Shown: positions 55,133 to 63,738, counted from the stretch's first letter. The stretch is DNA of 64,000 bases from Lentisphaeria bacterium (GCA_900768505.1 CAAGED010000020.1:1-64000), one strand, 5' to 3'. The notes: generated from the sequence alone by a model not told the origin. Program-made: numbers and translations.

Positions 55133-55441
55133 TTATTCAGCATTCAGCTTGTCAAACAACTCTTCAACCTCCTTAGCCCCATGGGCATATAATTCCGGCT
55201 CATTGGGGGATATTTCCTGCAGCAGTCGCAGAAACTCCCCGGCATGAACCAACTCCTCGTCAGCGATATCTGCCAAAACCGCTTTGGCTTTCTCACAATC
55301 AACAGAATCCGCCAGCTGAGTGTAAAGACCAACCGCCTCATATTCGGCCGCCACCATAAAACGGATGGCACGAATCAATTCGTTGCGAGTGAGTTTTTCG
55401 CCCGCTTTGGCAGACAAAAGAGAAGAACAAAATTCCGGCAT
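55133..55441 (-). CDS. Ferritin-like diiron protein related to encapsulin-associated ferritin-like domains
   Basis: A 102-residue helical protein. LTRNELIRAIRFMVAAEYEAVGLYTQLAD and VLADIADEELVHAGEFLRLL carry the paired E...ExxH pattern of ferritin-like/rubrerythrin diiron sites, ending in GAKEVEELFDKL. The sequence closely recalls the ferritin-like domains packaged in or fused to encapsulin shells of Thermotoga and related organisms. No encapsulin gene lies beside it in this window. It may oxidise iron or detoxify peroxide. GGAGG precedes the ATG by seven bases. Confidence 0.88.
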   Translation of the reverse strand: MPEFCSSLLSAKAGEKLTRNELIRAIRFMVAAEYEAVGLYTQLADSVDCEKAKAVLADIADEELVHAGEFLRLLQEISPNEPELYAHGAKEVEELFDKLNAE

Positions 55442-56000
55442 GATAAATCCTCCATGATTTGTACATTTTCATGATGCATAAATGAATTTTTTAGTGATTT
55501 TTCATAAAAATCCCAATTCACTCCGACTTCAGATAAATTGTGCCGTTAAAATAAAAAGTCAAGTCAAGAATAAATTTTTTATGACAGGAGGGATAATCCT
55601 CAACCGATAAATTATTTTATCGTGAATAATTCTTAAAATTGTAAATCACAAATCAAAAAGCCACGCTTCAGCAATTACATTTGATATATCATATTTAAAC
55701 CTATTTCGTGATATTTACAAGTGCGGCAAAAAATCTTAAACGGAAAATAAATTATATTTTTTAGTATTAATCCCATCGTTTATGAATGGAACATATAAAA
55801 TTTTGACGAAAAAAATTTGTTTTATTCATTCTCCAAAACAATATTGCCATAATTGTGCAACCGATTTTTTTTACTGGCGATGTACCTTGCTGCTTCAACG
55901 ATTTTTTTATTTTTTTCTAATTTTTTCCCGGAGTGGACACAAAATGTCCGTTCAGGCATTGTATATTGACTGTAGAAAAACAACTGAAAGGAATTAGACA
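55442..56000. other. AT-rich spacer between the ferritin-like gene and a small membrane protein gene
   Basis: Contains a perfect palindrome CGATAAA/TTTATCG (55605-55611 with 55616-55622) and a short GGACA...TGTCC repeat at about 55933-55947. A plus-strand reading frame at 55782-55997 has odd composition and no ribosome-binding site; I do not call it. The stretch probably holds promoters for both flanking genes. Confidence 0.5.
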
Positions 56001-56351
56001 ATGAAACAACAATATGGGATCGAAGACTTAATTATTTTCTTATTCAGCCTTTTGGGATTTGCGCTGTTTGTGACCATTTATTTCCCAGAACCAATTCTTA
56101 TTGCCCTCTCCTGGCTCTTATTTTGTATTTTCATCATTATCTTTAAATCAAATTGTGATAACTGCAAGGCAAGGGAAAAGGCAATGAAAAACAACAACGC
56201 CTGCGCAAATTCGGATTTTCAGGAAAAATTACGGGTTCTCTACTTGAAATACACTCTGCTGCCGCCCAACTCAAACACCGCCTCCGCCCCCGGTCATTAT
56301 CAGTGCAGAAAACTCAAATGCAAAGAATTCAACCTGGACAAACGCCGCTGA
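56001..56351 (+). CDS. Small membrane protein with cysteine motif, unknown function
   Basis: A 116-residue protein with an AAAGGAA ribosome-binding site eight bases before the ATG. Two hydrophobic helices at about 10-52 (DLIIFLFSLLGFALFVTIYF and the next) are followed by a cytoplasmic part with CDNCKA, a lone cysteine in NACANS, and C-terminal QCRKLKCKEF. The cysteine pairs could hold zinc. No family is recognised; the gene could be lineage-specific. Base composition is more AT-rich than its neighbours. Confidence 0.5.
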   Translation: MKQQYGIEDLIIFLFSLLGFALFVTIYFPEPILIALSWLLFCIFIIIFKSNCDNCKAREKAMKNNNACANSDFQEKLRVLYLKYTLLPPNSNTASAPGHYQCRKLKCKEFNLDKRR

Positions 56352-56397
56352 AGCTCTTGCTCCCCCATTGACAACCTGGGGGGCAATAATTCACCGG

Positions 56398-57372
56398 TCA
56401 ATAACCTGAAAGCATTTTTTGCAGAATTTCCTTGAGTTCAGCGCGAAGCTCCGCAGGCTCTAAAAGCGTCGCCCTGCCCTGCTGGGACAAAAGAAATGGA
56501 AAGAGAATTTCCCGTGCCACCGCCGGAATATCAACCGTATTGTCAGAATTTATCTTTTGCCCGCTGTGCAAAGGATGCAAAGCGAGCAGATCATGCAAAT
56601 TGTCCGTGATTTGCAGCTTGACATTTTCAACCTTTTCAAATCCCAGAAAATCATCCACAGTAACCGAACGAATTATTTTTTCGTCCGGCTCGAAATCGGC
56701 AGCTAAAAGCAATGCGGACTTCATCCGGTGAACCGCAAAAGTCCGCGGCTTTTTCTTCAAATGGCAAAAACCTTTACTGTACCAGGAATTCTGATAAAAT
56801 ACCAGCGTGTGCGGCTCAAAAACCCGCTCAGTTATTTCGCCCTTGTAATCGGCATAATCGATTTTAACACATCGGCGGCTTTGCCAGCCGGTGAATACGG
56901 TCATAAAAATATCATGCTTCAAATTGACGTACAAACCGGATAATACGGTCAAACTCTCCATATTCGCCGTATCCAAGAAATCCGGATTGTTATTCTGCAG
57001 TAAATAATCCACCGCCCGGCGGATTTTATTTTTCAACGGCGGTGGAAATATCGCCTCGGAAATTCTCGCCCCGATAACGGCGGCCAGCATTTCATTTTCA
57101 TCCAGCAGCGCCGGCGCAATAAAATCCCAGCCGTGGTGTTTCAAATAATAACCGTTCTTCCCACGGTCAAATGCCAATGGACAACCGAATTCCTCCTCCA
57201 ACACCTTCATGTCCCGCAAAATTGTCTTCTTGGAGCATTCAATCCGCAACTCCTCTTCCACGGCAATCCGGCGAAACTCTTTAACTAAGGATTCAGAATT
57301 CGGATAACGGTTCTCTTTTAGAACGGCGGCGATTCTCGCCAAACGGTGAAGCTGGGCTTTCTGTATCGGCAT
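56398..57372 (-). CDS. WYL-domain transcriptional regulator
   Basis: A 324-residue regulator. The N-terminal helix-turn-helix (about 5-65) includes ECSKKTILRDMKVLEEEFGCPLAFDRGKNGYYL, the DeoR/HTH_11-like hallmark of this family. The WYL domain follows at about 165-235: RRCVKIDYADYKGEITERVFEPHTLVFYQNSWYSKGFC-like text contains the SWYSKGF variant of the WYL motif and FAVHRMKS. A C-terminal WCX-like part ends the protein. WYL domains bind nucleic acid or nucleotide-like ligands and often control DNA damage or phage defence genes; no defence genes are seen here. Confidence 0.93.
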   Translation of the reverse strand: MPIQKAQLHRLARIAAVLKENRYPNSESLVKEFRRIAVEEELRIECSKKTILRDMKVLEEEFGCPLAFDRGKNGYYLKHHGWDFIAPALLDENEMLAAVIGARISEAIFPPPLKNKIRRAVDYLLQNNNPDFLDTANMESLTVLSGLYVNLKHDIFMTVFTGWQSRRCVKIDYADYKGEITERVFEPHTLVFYQNSWYSKGFCHLKKKPRTFAVHRMKSALLLAADFEPDEKIIRSVTVDDFLGFEKVENVKLQITDNLHDLLALHPLHSGQKINSDNTVDIPAVAREILFPFLLSQQGRATLLEPAELRAELKEILQKMLSGY

Positions 57373-57442
57373 AATTTATAATCCTTGATTTGGATAAAAT
57401 TCCATTCAATGACAATATTCAAAGAAAAACTACTTGAACAAT

Positions 57443-58789
57443 TTACTTTTTTTCAACCTGGGGGTCAAATCCTTCAATGACATAATTGCGCTCCAGCAAT
57501 TTTCGCTCCGCCGTGCCGTCATCCGGCTGAAAATGCACCTCAAAACGCGCCGCATATTCCTTGCCGGCATCACCCTCCTCAATTAAAATATTGGGCATAT
57601 AAATAATTTTTTCATCCGGATTATCTGAAAATCCGCTCCACTCAGCACTGCTTGATTTCACCAGTTTTTCCGACAACGGCTGATTCCGGGTGATTTCATA
57701 AACCCGCATGAAAATCTTCCCCGGCTGCCCCGGATTAACCCGGACAATAGCGCGATACATTCCTTGACCGACTTCAATCAATTCGAAGGATTCCACTCCG
57801 CCAGTCACCGTATGCGCCGGCAACACTGCCCGTACTTGAGTCTCACTCACGGCGGCGGCCACCGGAGCAAATTCCGCCTGCAGCATCCGCAGCGCCTTGG
57901 GAATCATCACAATCTGCTCCCGGGAGGAACGTTCAAATATTTCGACGGTCAATTCTCCGGTGCGAAACCCCAGATAAGAGTAATAAATCCCATCTTTTTC
58001 GTTTAGCTTTGGCTTCAAATCAATCTCAGTACCAGCGGTTTGAATCATGGCATTCTTCTGAAATGCTCCGCCAATGCCAATGATAATTTGACAACCGACA
58101 AAGTCGCCTTTTACCTCGTCTCCCTGCTTGAATTCATACTCCCAATGGTTGCCGACTTCAAAAAAACGCTTGATGGCAAAAACCTTTCCTTCACTTTCCG
58201 CCAAACGCCAAGTGGGGTTGCTGGCCACATAATATGGAAAATTTTTTATTCCCTTCCGCTGCATTTCCGTCAACGCCGACACCTCGCAACGGATTTTGGC
58301 CGATTCATCAATCACACCATCCTCGCCGGAAATTATACGAGTTAATTCAGGACGCTCCAATTCAAAACGGCTAAAGTAAAACTGATGATTTTTAGGATAT
58401 GGACGAGAAATTTCAATATCGCCGGGAATTGTCAATTCGTCGGCGAAATGATCCGGCAACTGATTTTTTACATTGCTCGCCCAAATAACGTAATAACCGT
58501 ACAAAACCATCAGTAGCGGCAACGCCAGCAAGCACCCTAATCCACTGCCCGGACGTTTGCGATAAAAATTGATAAATGCTGCCACAATAACCATCAGCAG
58601 GCTCAATGCTGAGGCGGCGAACAGTAGAAAATCCACTCCTTGAAAAAGAAACGAATTGCGATATTTGGACACCATAGGCAAAAAAAGCACCCACAACGTG
58701 TCAAAAATCAATACCACCGCAGGCAAAGCCGCCACCACCCAAAAATTACTTAAATAATCATTTAATGTAAAACGACGTTTAAACATCAT
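57443..58789 (-). CDS. Membrane protein with large extracytoplasmic domain, unknown function
   Basis: A 448-residue protein with three hydrophobic helices at about 13-105 (YLSNFWVVAALPAVVLIFDT, LLFAASALSLLMVIVAAFI, LGCLLALPLLMVLYGYYVI), then about 340 residues outside the membrane, beta-rich, with ELTIPGDIEISRPYP and AYRAIVRVNPGQPGK-like segments. The start at 58789 has GAGG six bases upstream; an in-frame TTG 12 bases earlier is less likely. No family is recognised. It precedes the WYL regulator gene on the same strand by 70 bp. Confidence 0.75.
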   Translation of the reverse strand: MMFKRRFTLNDYLSNFWVVAALPAVVLIFDTLWVLFLPMVSKYRNSFLFQGVDFLLFAASALSLLMVIVAAFINFYRKRPGSGLGCLLALPLLMVLYGYYVIWASNVKNQLPDHFADELTIPGDIEISRPYPKNHQFYFSRFELERPELTRIISGEDGVIDESAKIRCEVSALTEMQRKGIKNFPYYVASNPTWRLAESEGKVFAIKRFFEVGNHWEYEFKQGDEVKGDFVGCQIIIGIGGAFQKNAMIQTAGTEIDLKPKLNEKDGIYYSYLGFRTGELTVEIFERSSREQIVMIPKALRMLQAEFAPVAAAVSETQVRAVLPAHTVTGGVESFELIEVGQGMYRAIVRVNPGQPGKIFMRVYEITRNQPLSEKLVKSSSAEWSGFSDNPDEKIIYMPNILIEEGDAGKEYAARFEVHFQPDDGTAERKLLERNYVIEGFDPQVEKK

Positions 58790-59046
58790 TCGCAACCTCA
58801 AAAATTTTTTATCAAATTAAGTTTAAAAAAAATATTATATAAAATCTGCGTTATTTATTCATAACAATATACCAACAAATGAGTTATCATATAAAATAGT
58901 GAATATGCCATAAAAAAAAATTTATTTTTTAAATAAATATTGAAATATTTTTATTATAATCTCAGCTTTTTAATTCGTTATCCCAAACAATATAAATACT
59001 TAATTATTAACATATTTCACCACAAAAACCTGCTACCAAAACAATT

Positions 59047-59062
59047 TGGCACGCATTATGCT
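59047..59062 (+). promoter_or_regulatory. Sigma-54 promoter 1
   Basis: TGGCACGCATTATGCT matches TGGCACGNNNNTTGCW at the invariant GG and GC and in spacing; only one base of the -12 element differs. Expected start at about 59073. Confidence 0.75.
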
Positions 59063-59072
59063 ATGCTTATTT

Positions 59073-59154
59073 CAGTATAGGTTTAGAGGACTTTCCGAGG
59101 AGTCATCCGCAGCATTGTTTGTGCCCCATCTGCAATGTTGCGGATGAGTTTTTT
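59073..59154 (+). ncRNA. Putative sigma-54-driven small RNA 1 (about 82 nt)
   Basis: From the predicted start in TTCAG to the end of the T run there is no start codon with usable ribosome-binding site. The 5' part GTATAGGTTTAGAGGA aligns with GTATGATTTATGAGGA of the second cassette. The second half is a 15-bp terminator stem. Function unknown; the GAGGA segments could pair with other RNAs. Confidence 0.55.
59103..59154 (+). terminator. Strong intrinsic terminator of cassette 1
   Basis: A 15-bp stem (59103-59117 with 59133-59147, one G-U pair, 15-base loop) followed by six T (59149-59154). No gene ends upstream on the plus strand, so it must serve the short transcript. Confidence 0.9.
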
Positions 59155-59543
59155 GGACAAGTGCCTCATAAACTTAAATTAAATCAAGCCTGAAAATCCA
59201 AATTCATTCAAAAAAACACCAATATGCCAGAAATTTTCTCGTTTTTTCTCAAAATAATTCGTTAAAAAACGTAAAATATTAAATTAAGAATTCCCCGCCA
59301 ACTCTTCTGATGAATCAAGACATTAATTGCAACAAATTATTTCAAGAAATCTTGAAAGTAAATAATTAGTTATTACTCACTAATTATCAATCTGTTAATA
59401 AAAAAATCACGACAAAAAACAATTTCAGTAGAATATTTTTTAAACATATCTTAAAAAAATTTCATATTCTTCCAAAAACCTACTATGCGCATAAACATTT
59501 AAGCTACAACATGTTAAATCACAAAAAACAAATAAATGTCTTT

Positions 59544-59559
59544 TGGCACACAAAATGCT
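59544..59559 (+). promoter_or_regulatory. Sigma-54 promoter 2
   Basis: TGGCACACAAAATGCT has the same -24 and -12 elements and spacing as promoter 1. Both are followed by TTCAG at the same distance (10 bases after GC). Expected start at about 59570. Confidence 0.75.
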
Positions 59560-59569
59560 TAATACAATT

Positions 59570-59640
59570 CAGCGTATGATTTATGAGGATATGAAGAAAG
59601 GAAATAACCGCTTGAACTAAAATTCATGCGGTTATTTTTT
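59570..59640 (+). ncRNA. Putative sigma-54-driven small RNA 2 (about 71 nt)
   Basis: Related to small RNA 1 in its first approximately 25 bases (GTAT, TTTA, GAGGA blocks in the same order) and in ending in a hairpin with CCGC/GCGG. A very short frame, ATG at 59591 ending at TAA within the hairpin, is not conserved in cassette 1, so I treat it as non-coding. Confidence 0.5.
59603..59640 (+). terminator. Intrinsic terminator of cassette 2
   Basis: AATAACCGC (59603-59611) pairs perfectly with GCGGTTATT (59628-59636), followed by T run 59635-59640. It also touches the end of the convergent radical SAM gene and may help end that transcript, though its T run on the minus strand is poor. Confidence 0.8.
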
Positions 59641-60586
59641 ATGCCTTCCCGAAAAACTCCCCACGCTCACCGCGTTCCGAAGTCAGCAAACCGTAATCGA
59701 CCAGTTTTCTGCAACGACCAACCAAATCAACCGGCTCAATATCCAATGCCTCCGCCAAATCCGCCACCGTCACCGGCCGACGGGAAGCCAAATCAATTAT
59801 CGCCAAGTCAAGCTGCTCCTCCGCCATCTGAATATGCCGCAATGAACGACTCTTGTAACGGAACGGCCCCACTGCCTCAACCGGCACATAAGGCTCCAGC
59901 GCCTGAATAAAGCGCATGGTGTTCTCCTTGCTGGAGGGACGAATCCAATCCACCACCCCCGGCCGATCCAAGGTATTAAGCTGCACCATGTTAAGCTTCA
60001 TACGCCGAATAATGTCCACAAAACGTTTAATTGATTCATCTGAGTCGTTCACTCCAGGCACAATGAACAACTCCAGGAATACTTCGGCGCTGCTCTGATG
60101 AGTATAATCCGCCAGACCATCCACATACTTTTCAAAGGTTATTCCCGCCGCCGGACGGTTGATCTTCTCAAATTCAGCCGCATTGGAGGCATCCAGCGAT
60201 GGCACCACCCGATCCACCCGGGCAATTTCCCGACGCACATCCGGATCGTAAAGCAGAAGCCCGTTAGTTAAAAGGCAAAGTTTGTATTCCGGGTAATTGT
60301 CCTTGATGAAATTTACCACGTCGCCAATTCTTGAGTTCAAGGTAGGCTCACCGGCTCCGGAAAAGGTGATGTAATCAATTTCCGGCTTTTGAGCCAAAAC
60401 ATCATGCAGCTGCTGCTTGACTTCCTCAATTTTTACATATTCCTTGCGTTGCAATGTATGCTCAGTGGTGGATCCTGCTTCACAATAAATACAATCCAAC
60501 GAGCAACACTTAGGCGTAACCAAATCCACTCCCAATGACAATCCCAAACGTCGGGATGCCACCGGACCAAAAACGTGATTTTTCAT
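59639..60586 (-). CDS. Radical SAM protein with C-terminal winged helix
   Basis: A 315-residue protein. The SAM cluster cysteines are C28, C32 and C35 in KCCSLDCIYCEAGS (CX3CX2C). DYITFSGAGEPTLNSRIG carries the GGE-like motif; CLLTNGLLL, ELFIVPGVNDSDE and MVQLNTLDRPG follow as in the COG0731-like wyosine/MoaA-related Fe-S oxidoreductase group. From about 245 a winged helix is appended (TVADLAEALDIEPVDLVGRC). GAGGTG precedes the ATG. Substrate unknown; the winged helix could bind nucleic acid or control activity. Confidence 0.92.
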   Translation of the reverse strand: MKNHVFGPVASRRLGLSLGVDLVTPKCCSLDCIYCEAGSTTEHTLQRKEYVKIEEVKQQLHDVLAQKPEIDYITFSGAGEPTLNSRIGDVVNFIKDNYPEYKLCLLTNGLLLYDPDVRREIARVDRVVPSLDASNAAEFEKINRPAAGITFEKYVDGLADYTHQSSAEVFLELFIVPGVNDSDESIKRFVDIIRRMKLNMVQLNTLDRPGVVDWIRPSSKENTMRFIQALEPYVPVEAVGPFRYKSRSLRHIQMAEEQLDLAIIDLASRRPVTVADLAEALDIEPVDLVGRCRKLVDYGLLTSERGERGEFFGKA

Positions 60587-60936
60587 TTTTCACCTCGCAA
60601 TACCGGCATTTAAACCGGATTTTTCTCACCCGTTACTCTAGTGTCGTATCAATGATAATTATGCGCAAAAACAATCAAAATCAAAATTAAAATTCAGATT
60701 TTTACTTTTTGCGAATTAGAGCGATGTGAACACCGGACGACATCGGCTAAATAAAAATATGACTTTAAAATGATTGTCACTAAGCACTTGCGTTCTTTTG
60801 TCTTCTCTTGGCGGATATTTCTACATTTCGATAACCCGTATCGGCGGCGCCAAAAAACACTCCCACGCCCCAAATATCCGCAATTTTTGCTGCAAATTCT
60901 CAGTTTACACAACACCAGAACAATGCAATAACAAAA
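60587..60936. other. Gene-free spacer before the radical SAM gene
   Basis: About 350 bp. Short frames exist on both strands (for example 60694-60915 minus) but lack ribosome-binding sites and family likeness. It presumably holds the radical SAM promoter and the end of the ppiB transcript. I see no clear hairpin terminator. Confidence 0.5.
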
Positions 60937-61431
60937 CTATTCCACTACTTCAACCGAATTAATCACCACATTTTCCACTGGCACATCGTCATGCATGCCT
61001 CGACGCCCGGTTTTCACCTTGGCAATAGCATCCACAACGTCCATACCTTCGACTACCTGACCGAAAACGCAATATCCGTACCCGCGCGGAGTAGCAGACT
61101 GAAAATCCAGATAATCATTATCCACCAAGTTTATAAAAAACTGACTTCCGGCAGAGTGTGGTTCCATGGTGCGAGCCATTGCAATAGCGCCGCGTTTATT
61201 GCTCAAACCATTATCAGCCTCGTTTTTGATTGAGGCATGATTTTTTTTCTCCTTGAAATCAGTATCAAAACCACCAGCCTGCACCATGAAATTTTTTATC
61301 ACACGGTGAAAAATGGTATTGCTGAAAAAACCCTCGTTGACGTATGTCATAAAATTCTTTACCGTTTCCGGTGCTTTATCTGCGTACAACTCAAGCTTGA
61401 TATCCCCCTTGGAAGTCTTAAAAATCAACAT
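60937..61431 (-). CDS. ppiB: Peptidyl-prolyl cis-trans isomerase, cyclophilin type
   Basis: A 164-residue cyclophilin (EC 5.2.1.8), the same length as E. coli PpiB and very similar in order. TIFHRVIKNFMVQAGGF holds the active-site Arg and Phe; RGAIAMARTMEPHSAGSQFFINL, YGYCVFGQVVEGMDVV and GMHDDVPVENVVI follow. It has no signal peptide, so it acts in the cytoplasm on proline bonds during protein folding. AGGAGAT precedes the ATG. It lies 53 bp downstream of the ABC-F gene. Confidence 0.97.
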   Translation of the reverse strand: MLIFKTSKGDIKLELYADKAPETVKNFMTYVNEGFFSNTIFHRVIKNFMVQAGGFDTDFKEKKNHASIKNEADNGLSNKRGAIAMARTMEPHSAGSQFFINLVDNDYLDFQSATPRGYGYCVFGQVVEGMDVVDAIAKVKTGRRGMHDDVPVENVVINSVEVVE

Positions 61432-61484
61432 AAATCATATCTCCTGATAAAATATTTTTTTACAATTTCGTTCAACGTATAAAC

Positions 61485-63080
61485 TTATTTATTCTTACTT
61501 TTAAACTCTTCATACTCCGCCATCGTGCCCGGAAAATCAACCACTCCCTCGGGAGTGATTTCAATAATTCGAGTCGCCAGACTACTGATAAACTCCCGGT
61601 CATGGCTGACGAAAATCACGGTATTATGGTATATGGTCAAGGCATAATTCAACGCCTCAATAGACTCCAAATCCAAGTGATTGGTCGGCTCGTCCAAAGC
61701 AATCACATTGCCGGCTTCCAACATCATCTTGGCAATAATCAAACGGGCTTTTTCGCCACCGCTCAATACCTTTACCGACTTGAATACATCATCGCCGCTG
61801 AAAAGCATTTTCCCCATAAACGAGCGCAATTCCAATTCAGTAAGTCCCTCCCGGGGGCTGAAATGCGCCAGCCAGTCAATCGCCCTGGCATCGCCGGAAA
61901 GCAGATCGTTGGCATCCTGCGGGAAATAACTGATTTGAACAGTTTCTCCGTGAATAACGTCTCCCTTGGTCGGTTCCAGCTGATGAATTATGCTCTTCAA
62001 CAAGGTTGTTTTCCCAATCCCGTTAGTTCCAATGATGGCCACTTTTTCGTCATTGCCGATATTAAACGTCAAATTTGAAAAAATCGGTTTATCATAAATC
62101 TTGGTAATTCCATTGGCCTCAATAACCTTTTCTCCCAGACGCTGCAGTGGATTGAATCGGATAAACGGCGATACCCGGGAGCTTGGCTTAATCTCTTCCA
62201 GTTGAATCTTATCCAGCTCCTTCTTGCGGCTTGTCGCCTGACGCGCCTTGGAGGCGTTGGCGCTGAAACGATTGATAAAATCTTTCAAATCTGCAATGCG
62301 ATTTTCCTTTTTTTGATTTTCCCGTTTCACCTGCTCCAAGGCCAAAGTGCTGGCTGTCATGAAATCATCATAATTGCCAGTAAAAAGCCGAATCTCCTGA
62401 TAATCCAAATCAGCGATATTGGTACATACCTCGTTCAGAAAGTAACGGTTATGGGAAATCACAATCACCGTCCCCTTATGATTTTTCAGAAATGAGCAAA
62501 GCCAGTCAATACTGCTGATATCCAAATGGTTGGTCGGCTCGTCCAGCAGTAAAATCTCCGGATTATAAAAAAGCACCTGCGCCAGTAAAACCCGCAACTT
62601 GAATCCGCCGGTAAGCGTTGACATCAAGTCATTATGCCGTTCTTCCGGGATTCCCAAGCCCACCAGCAATTTAGCCGCATCAGCCTCCATGGTGTAACCG
62701 CCGGCATCCCCAAAACGCTCCTCGATGGTATTAGCCTGCTCCTCTTCCTCCGGTGTAAGCTCGGCCTGGCTGTAAAGATACTCCCGCTCCTGGTGAATCT
62801 TCCACAACGCTTCGTTGCCCATGTAGACCGTATCCAAAATAGTGCAATTTTCATATTCGTAGTGGTTCTGCTTCAAGTAACCAAGCCGGCAATCCTTATC
62901 AATGGAAATTTCGCCGGTGGTCATATGTTCAATGCCGGCCAGAATTCTCATAAACGTAGATTTGCCTGAACCATTGGCACCAATCAGACCGTAGCGGGCG
63001 TCGGGACGAAACTTAACACTCACATCTTCAAACAGGATTTGCTGTCCGAAGCGTTTAGAAATATTAGTGGCAGAAATCAT
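61485..63080 (-). CDS. ABC-F family ATPase (YbiT-like)
   Basis: A 531-residue protein with two ABC domains and no membrane segments. Walker A motifs are GANGSGKST (about 34-42) and GTNGIGKTT (about 350); signatures are LTGGFKLRV and LSGGEKARL; Walker B motifs are ILLLDEPTNHLD and VIALDEPTNHLD. The linker between the domains (about 240-300) is charged and helical, as in ribosome-binding P-site tRNA interaction motifs. ABC-F proteins bind the ribosome and relieve stalls or give antibiotic resistance. The start ATG has GGAG about 12 bases upstream. Confidence 0.95.
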   Translation of the reverse strand: MISATNISKRFGQQILFEDVSVKFRPDARYGLIGANGSGKSTFMRILAGIEHMTTGEISIDKDCRLGYLKQNHYEYENCTILDTVYMGNEALWKIHQEREYLYSQAELTPEEEEQANTIEERFGDAGGYTMEADAAKLLVGLGIPEERHNDLMSTLTGGFKLRVLLAQVLFYNPEILLLDEPTNHLDISSIDWLCSFLKNHKGTVIVISHNRYFLNEVCTNIADLDYQEIRLFTGNYDDFMTASTLALEQVKRENQKKENRIADLKDFINRFSANASKARQATSRKKELDKIQLEEIKPSSRVSPFIRFNPLQRLGEKVIEANGITKIYDKPIFSNLTFNIGNDEKVAIIGTNGIGKTTLLKSIIHQLEPTKGDVIHGETVQISYFPQDANDLLSGDARAIDWLAHFSPREGLTELELRSFMGKMLFSGDDVFKSVKVLSGGEKARLIIAKMMLEAGNVIALDEPTNHLDLESIEALNYALTIYHNTVIFVSHDREFISSLATRIIEITPEGVVDFPGTMAEYEEFKSKNK

Positions 63081-63267
63081 TGTGAAAAATGCTCCATTAT
63101 CGCTGTCAATAAAATTTAAAAAATAAAAACACCATCAAAACTATACAAAAAGACATAAGCTATACTTTAAGAGCAGTTTCAAACAATTTCAAATCATTAT
63201 CAATAAAAAAAACGTTTTTTCCCCGTTTTCCGACGGCAATTTCCAGTTCTATCAATTCAAAACAAAA

Positions 63268-63296
63268 AACTCCCGAAAAAATAAATTCCGGGAGTT
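63268..63296 (-). terminator. Intrinsic terminator after the lipoprotein gene
   Basis: AACTCCCG (63268-63275) pairs perfectly with CGGGAGTT (63289-63296). On the minus strand a run of T follows (63269-63264). It lies 44 bp after the stop of the lipoprotein gene. Confidence 0.85.
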
Positions 63297-63339
63297 AAAT
63301 TCATCATTATTTAGGGCATCGCAATGAAAGAAAATTTTG

Positions 63340-63738
63340 TTACTTGATTACATTACCTGAAACGTTAACACTCTTGTAGTAGAAAAGGAACGGGAACGGG
63401 AACGGAATCATCATTGATGAACGGGTACTGCTGACATCAACTACCGCATTTCCCTTCATTTCATTGGATTTAGCAGTAAGGATATTCACTGCGGTCGGAA
63501 CATTTACCGTATCTTCGCCAACCCACTCAGTGGTTCCGACTTTGGTTGAACCGGCAGCAATTGGCCATTTGAGGAAGTAGAAGCCATCATTCTGCACGTT
63601 CACGTGAGCAATTGTACCACTGCCGTCAATCAATTTCTGACCGTTAAGATTTTTACCCTGAGCAACTTCAACGCTGGAGCAGCCGCTGAAAGCAAACAAT
63701 GCGGCAATCGCACCGGCAAATAAAAATAACTTTTTCAT
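63340..63738 (-). CDS. Small lipoprotein, paralogue family member C
   Basis: A 132-residue lipoprotein with lipobox FSGC (Cys20). It carries the pattern of the pair at 35-36 kb: VQNDGFYFLKWPIAAGSTK, EDTVNVPTAVNILTAKSNEMKG and a final SVNVSGNVIK. AGGGG precedes the ATG. It is transcribed alone, with its own terminator. Three copies in 64 kb, two adjacent and one 28 kb away, point to a family that is expanding in this genome. Function unknown. Confidence 0.85.
   Translation of the reverse strand: MKKLFLFAGAIAALFAFSGCSSVEVAQGKNLNGQKLIDGSGTIAHVNVQNDGFYFLKWPIAAGSTKVGTTEWVGEDTVNVPTAVNILTAKSNEMKGNAVVDVSSTRSSMMIPFPFPFLFYYKSVNVSGNVIK

Larger units (their letters stand above)
58790..59638. other. Long gene-free spacer with two sigma-54 promoter cassettes
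   Basis: About 850 bp without an open gene on either strand, very AT-rich. It carries two plus-strand cassettes, each a sigma-54-type promoter followed by a short transcript region and a strong terminator: 59047-59154 and 59544-59640. The remainder shows nothing I can name. Confidence 0.7.

Noticed and set aside
55782..55997. 71-codon plus-strand open frame before the small membrane protein gene
   Set aside because: It lies in AT-rich spacer, is rich in Phe, Tyr and Cys, and has no ribosome-binding site or likeness to a family.
60694..60915. Short open frames on both strands in the radical SAM upstream spacer
   Set aside because: No ribosome-binding sites, odd composition, mutual overlap.
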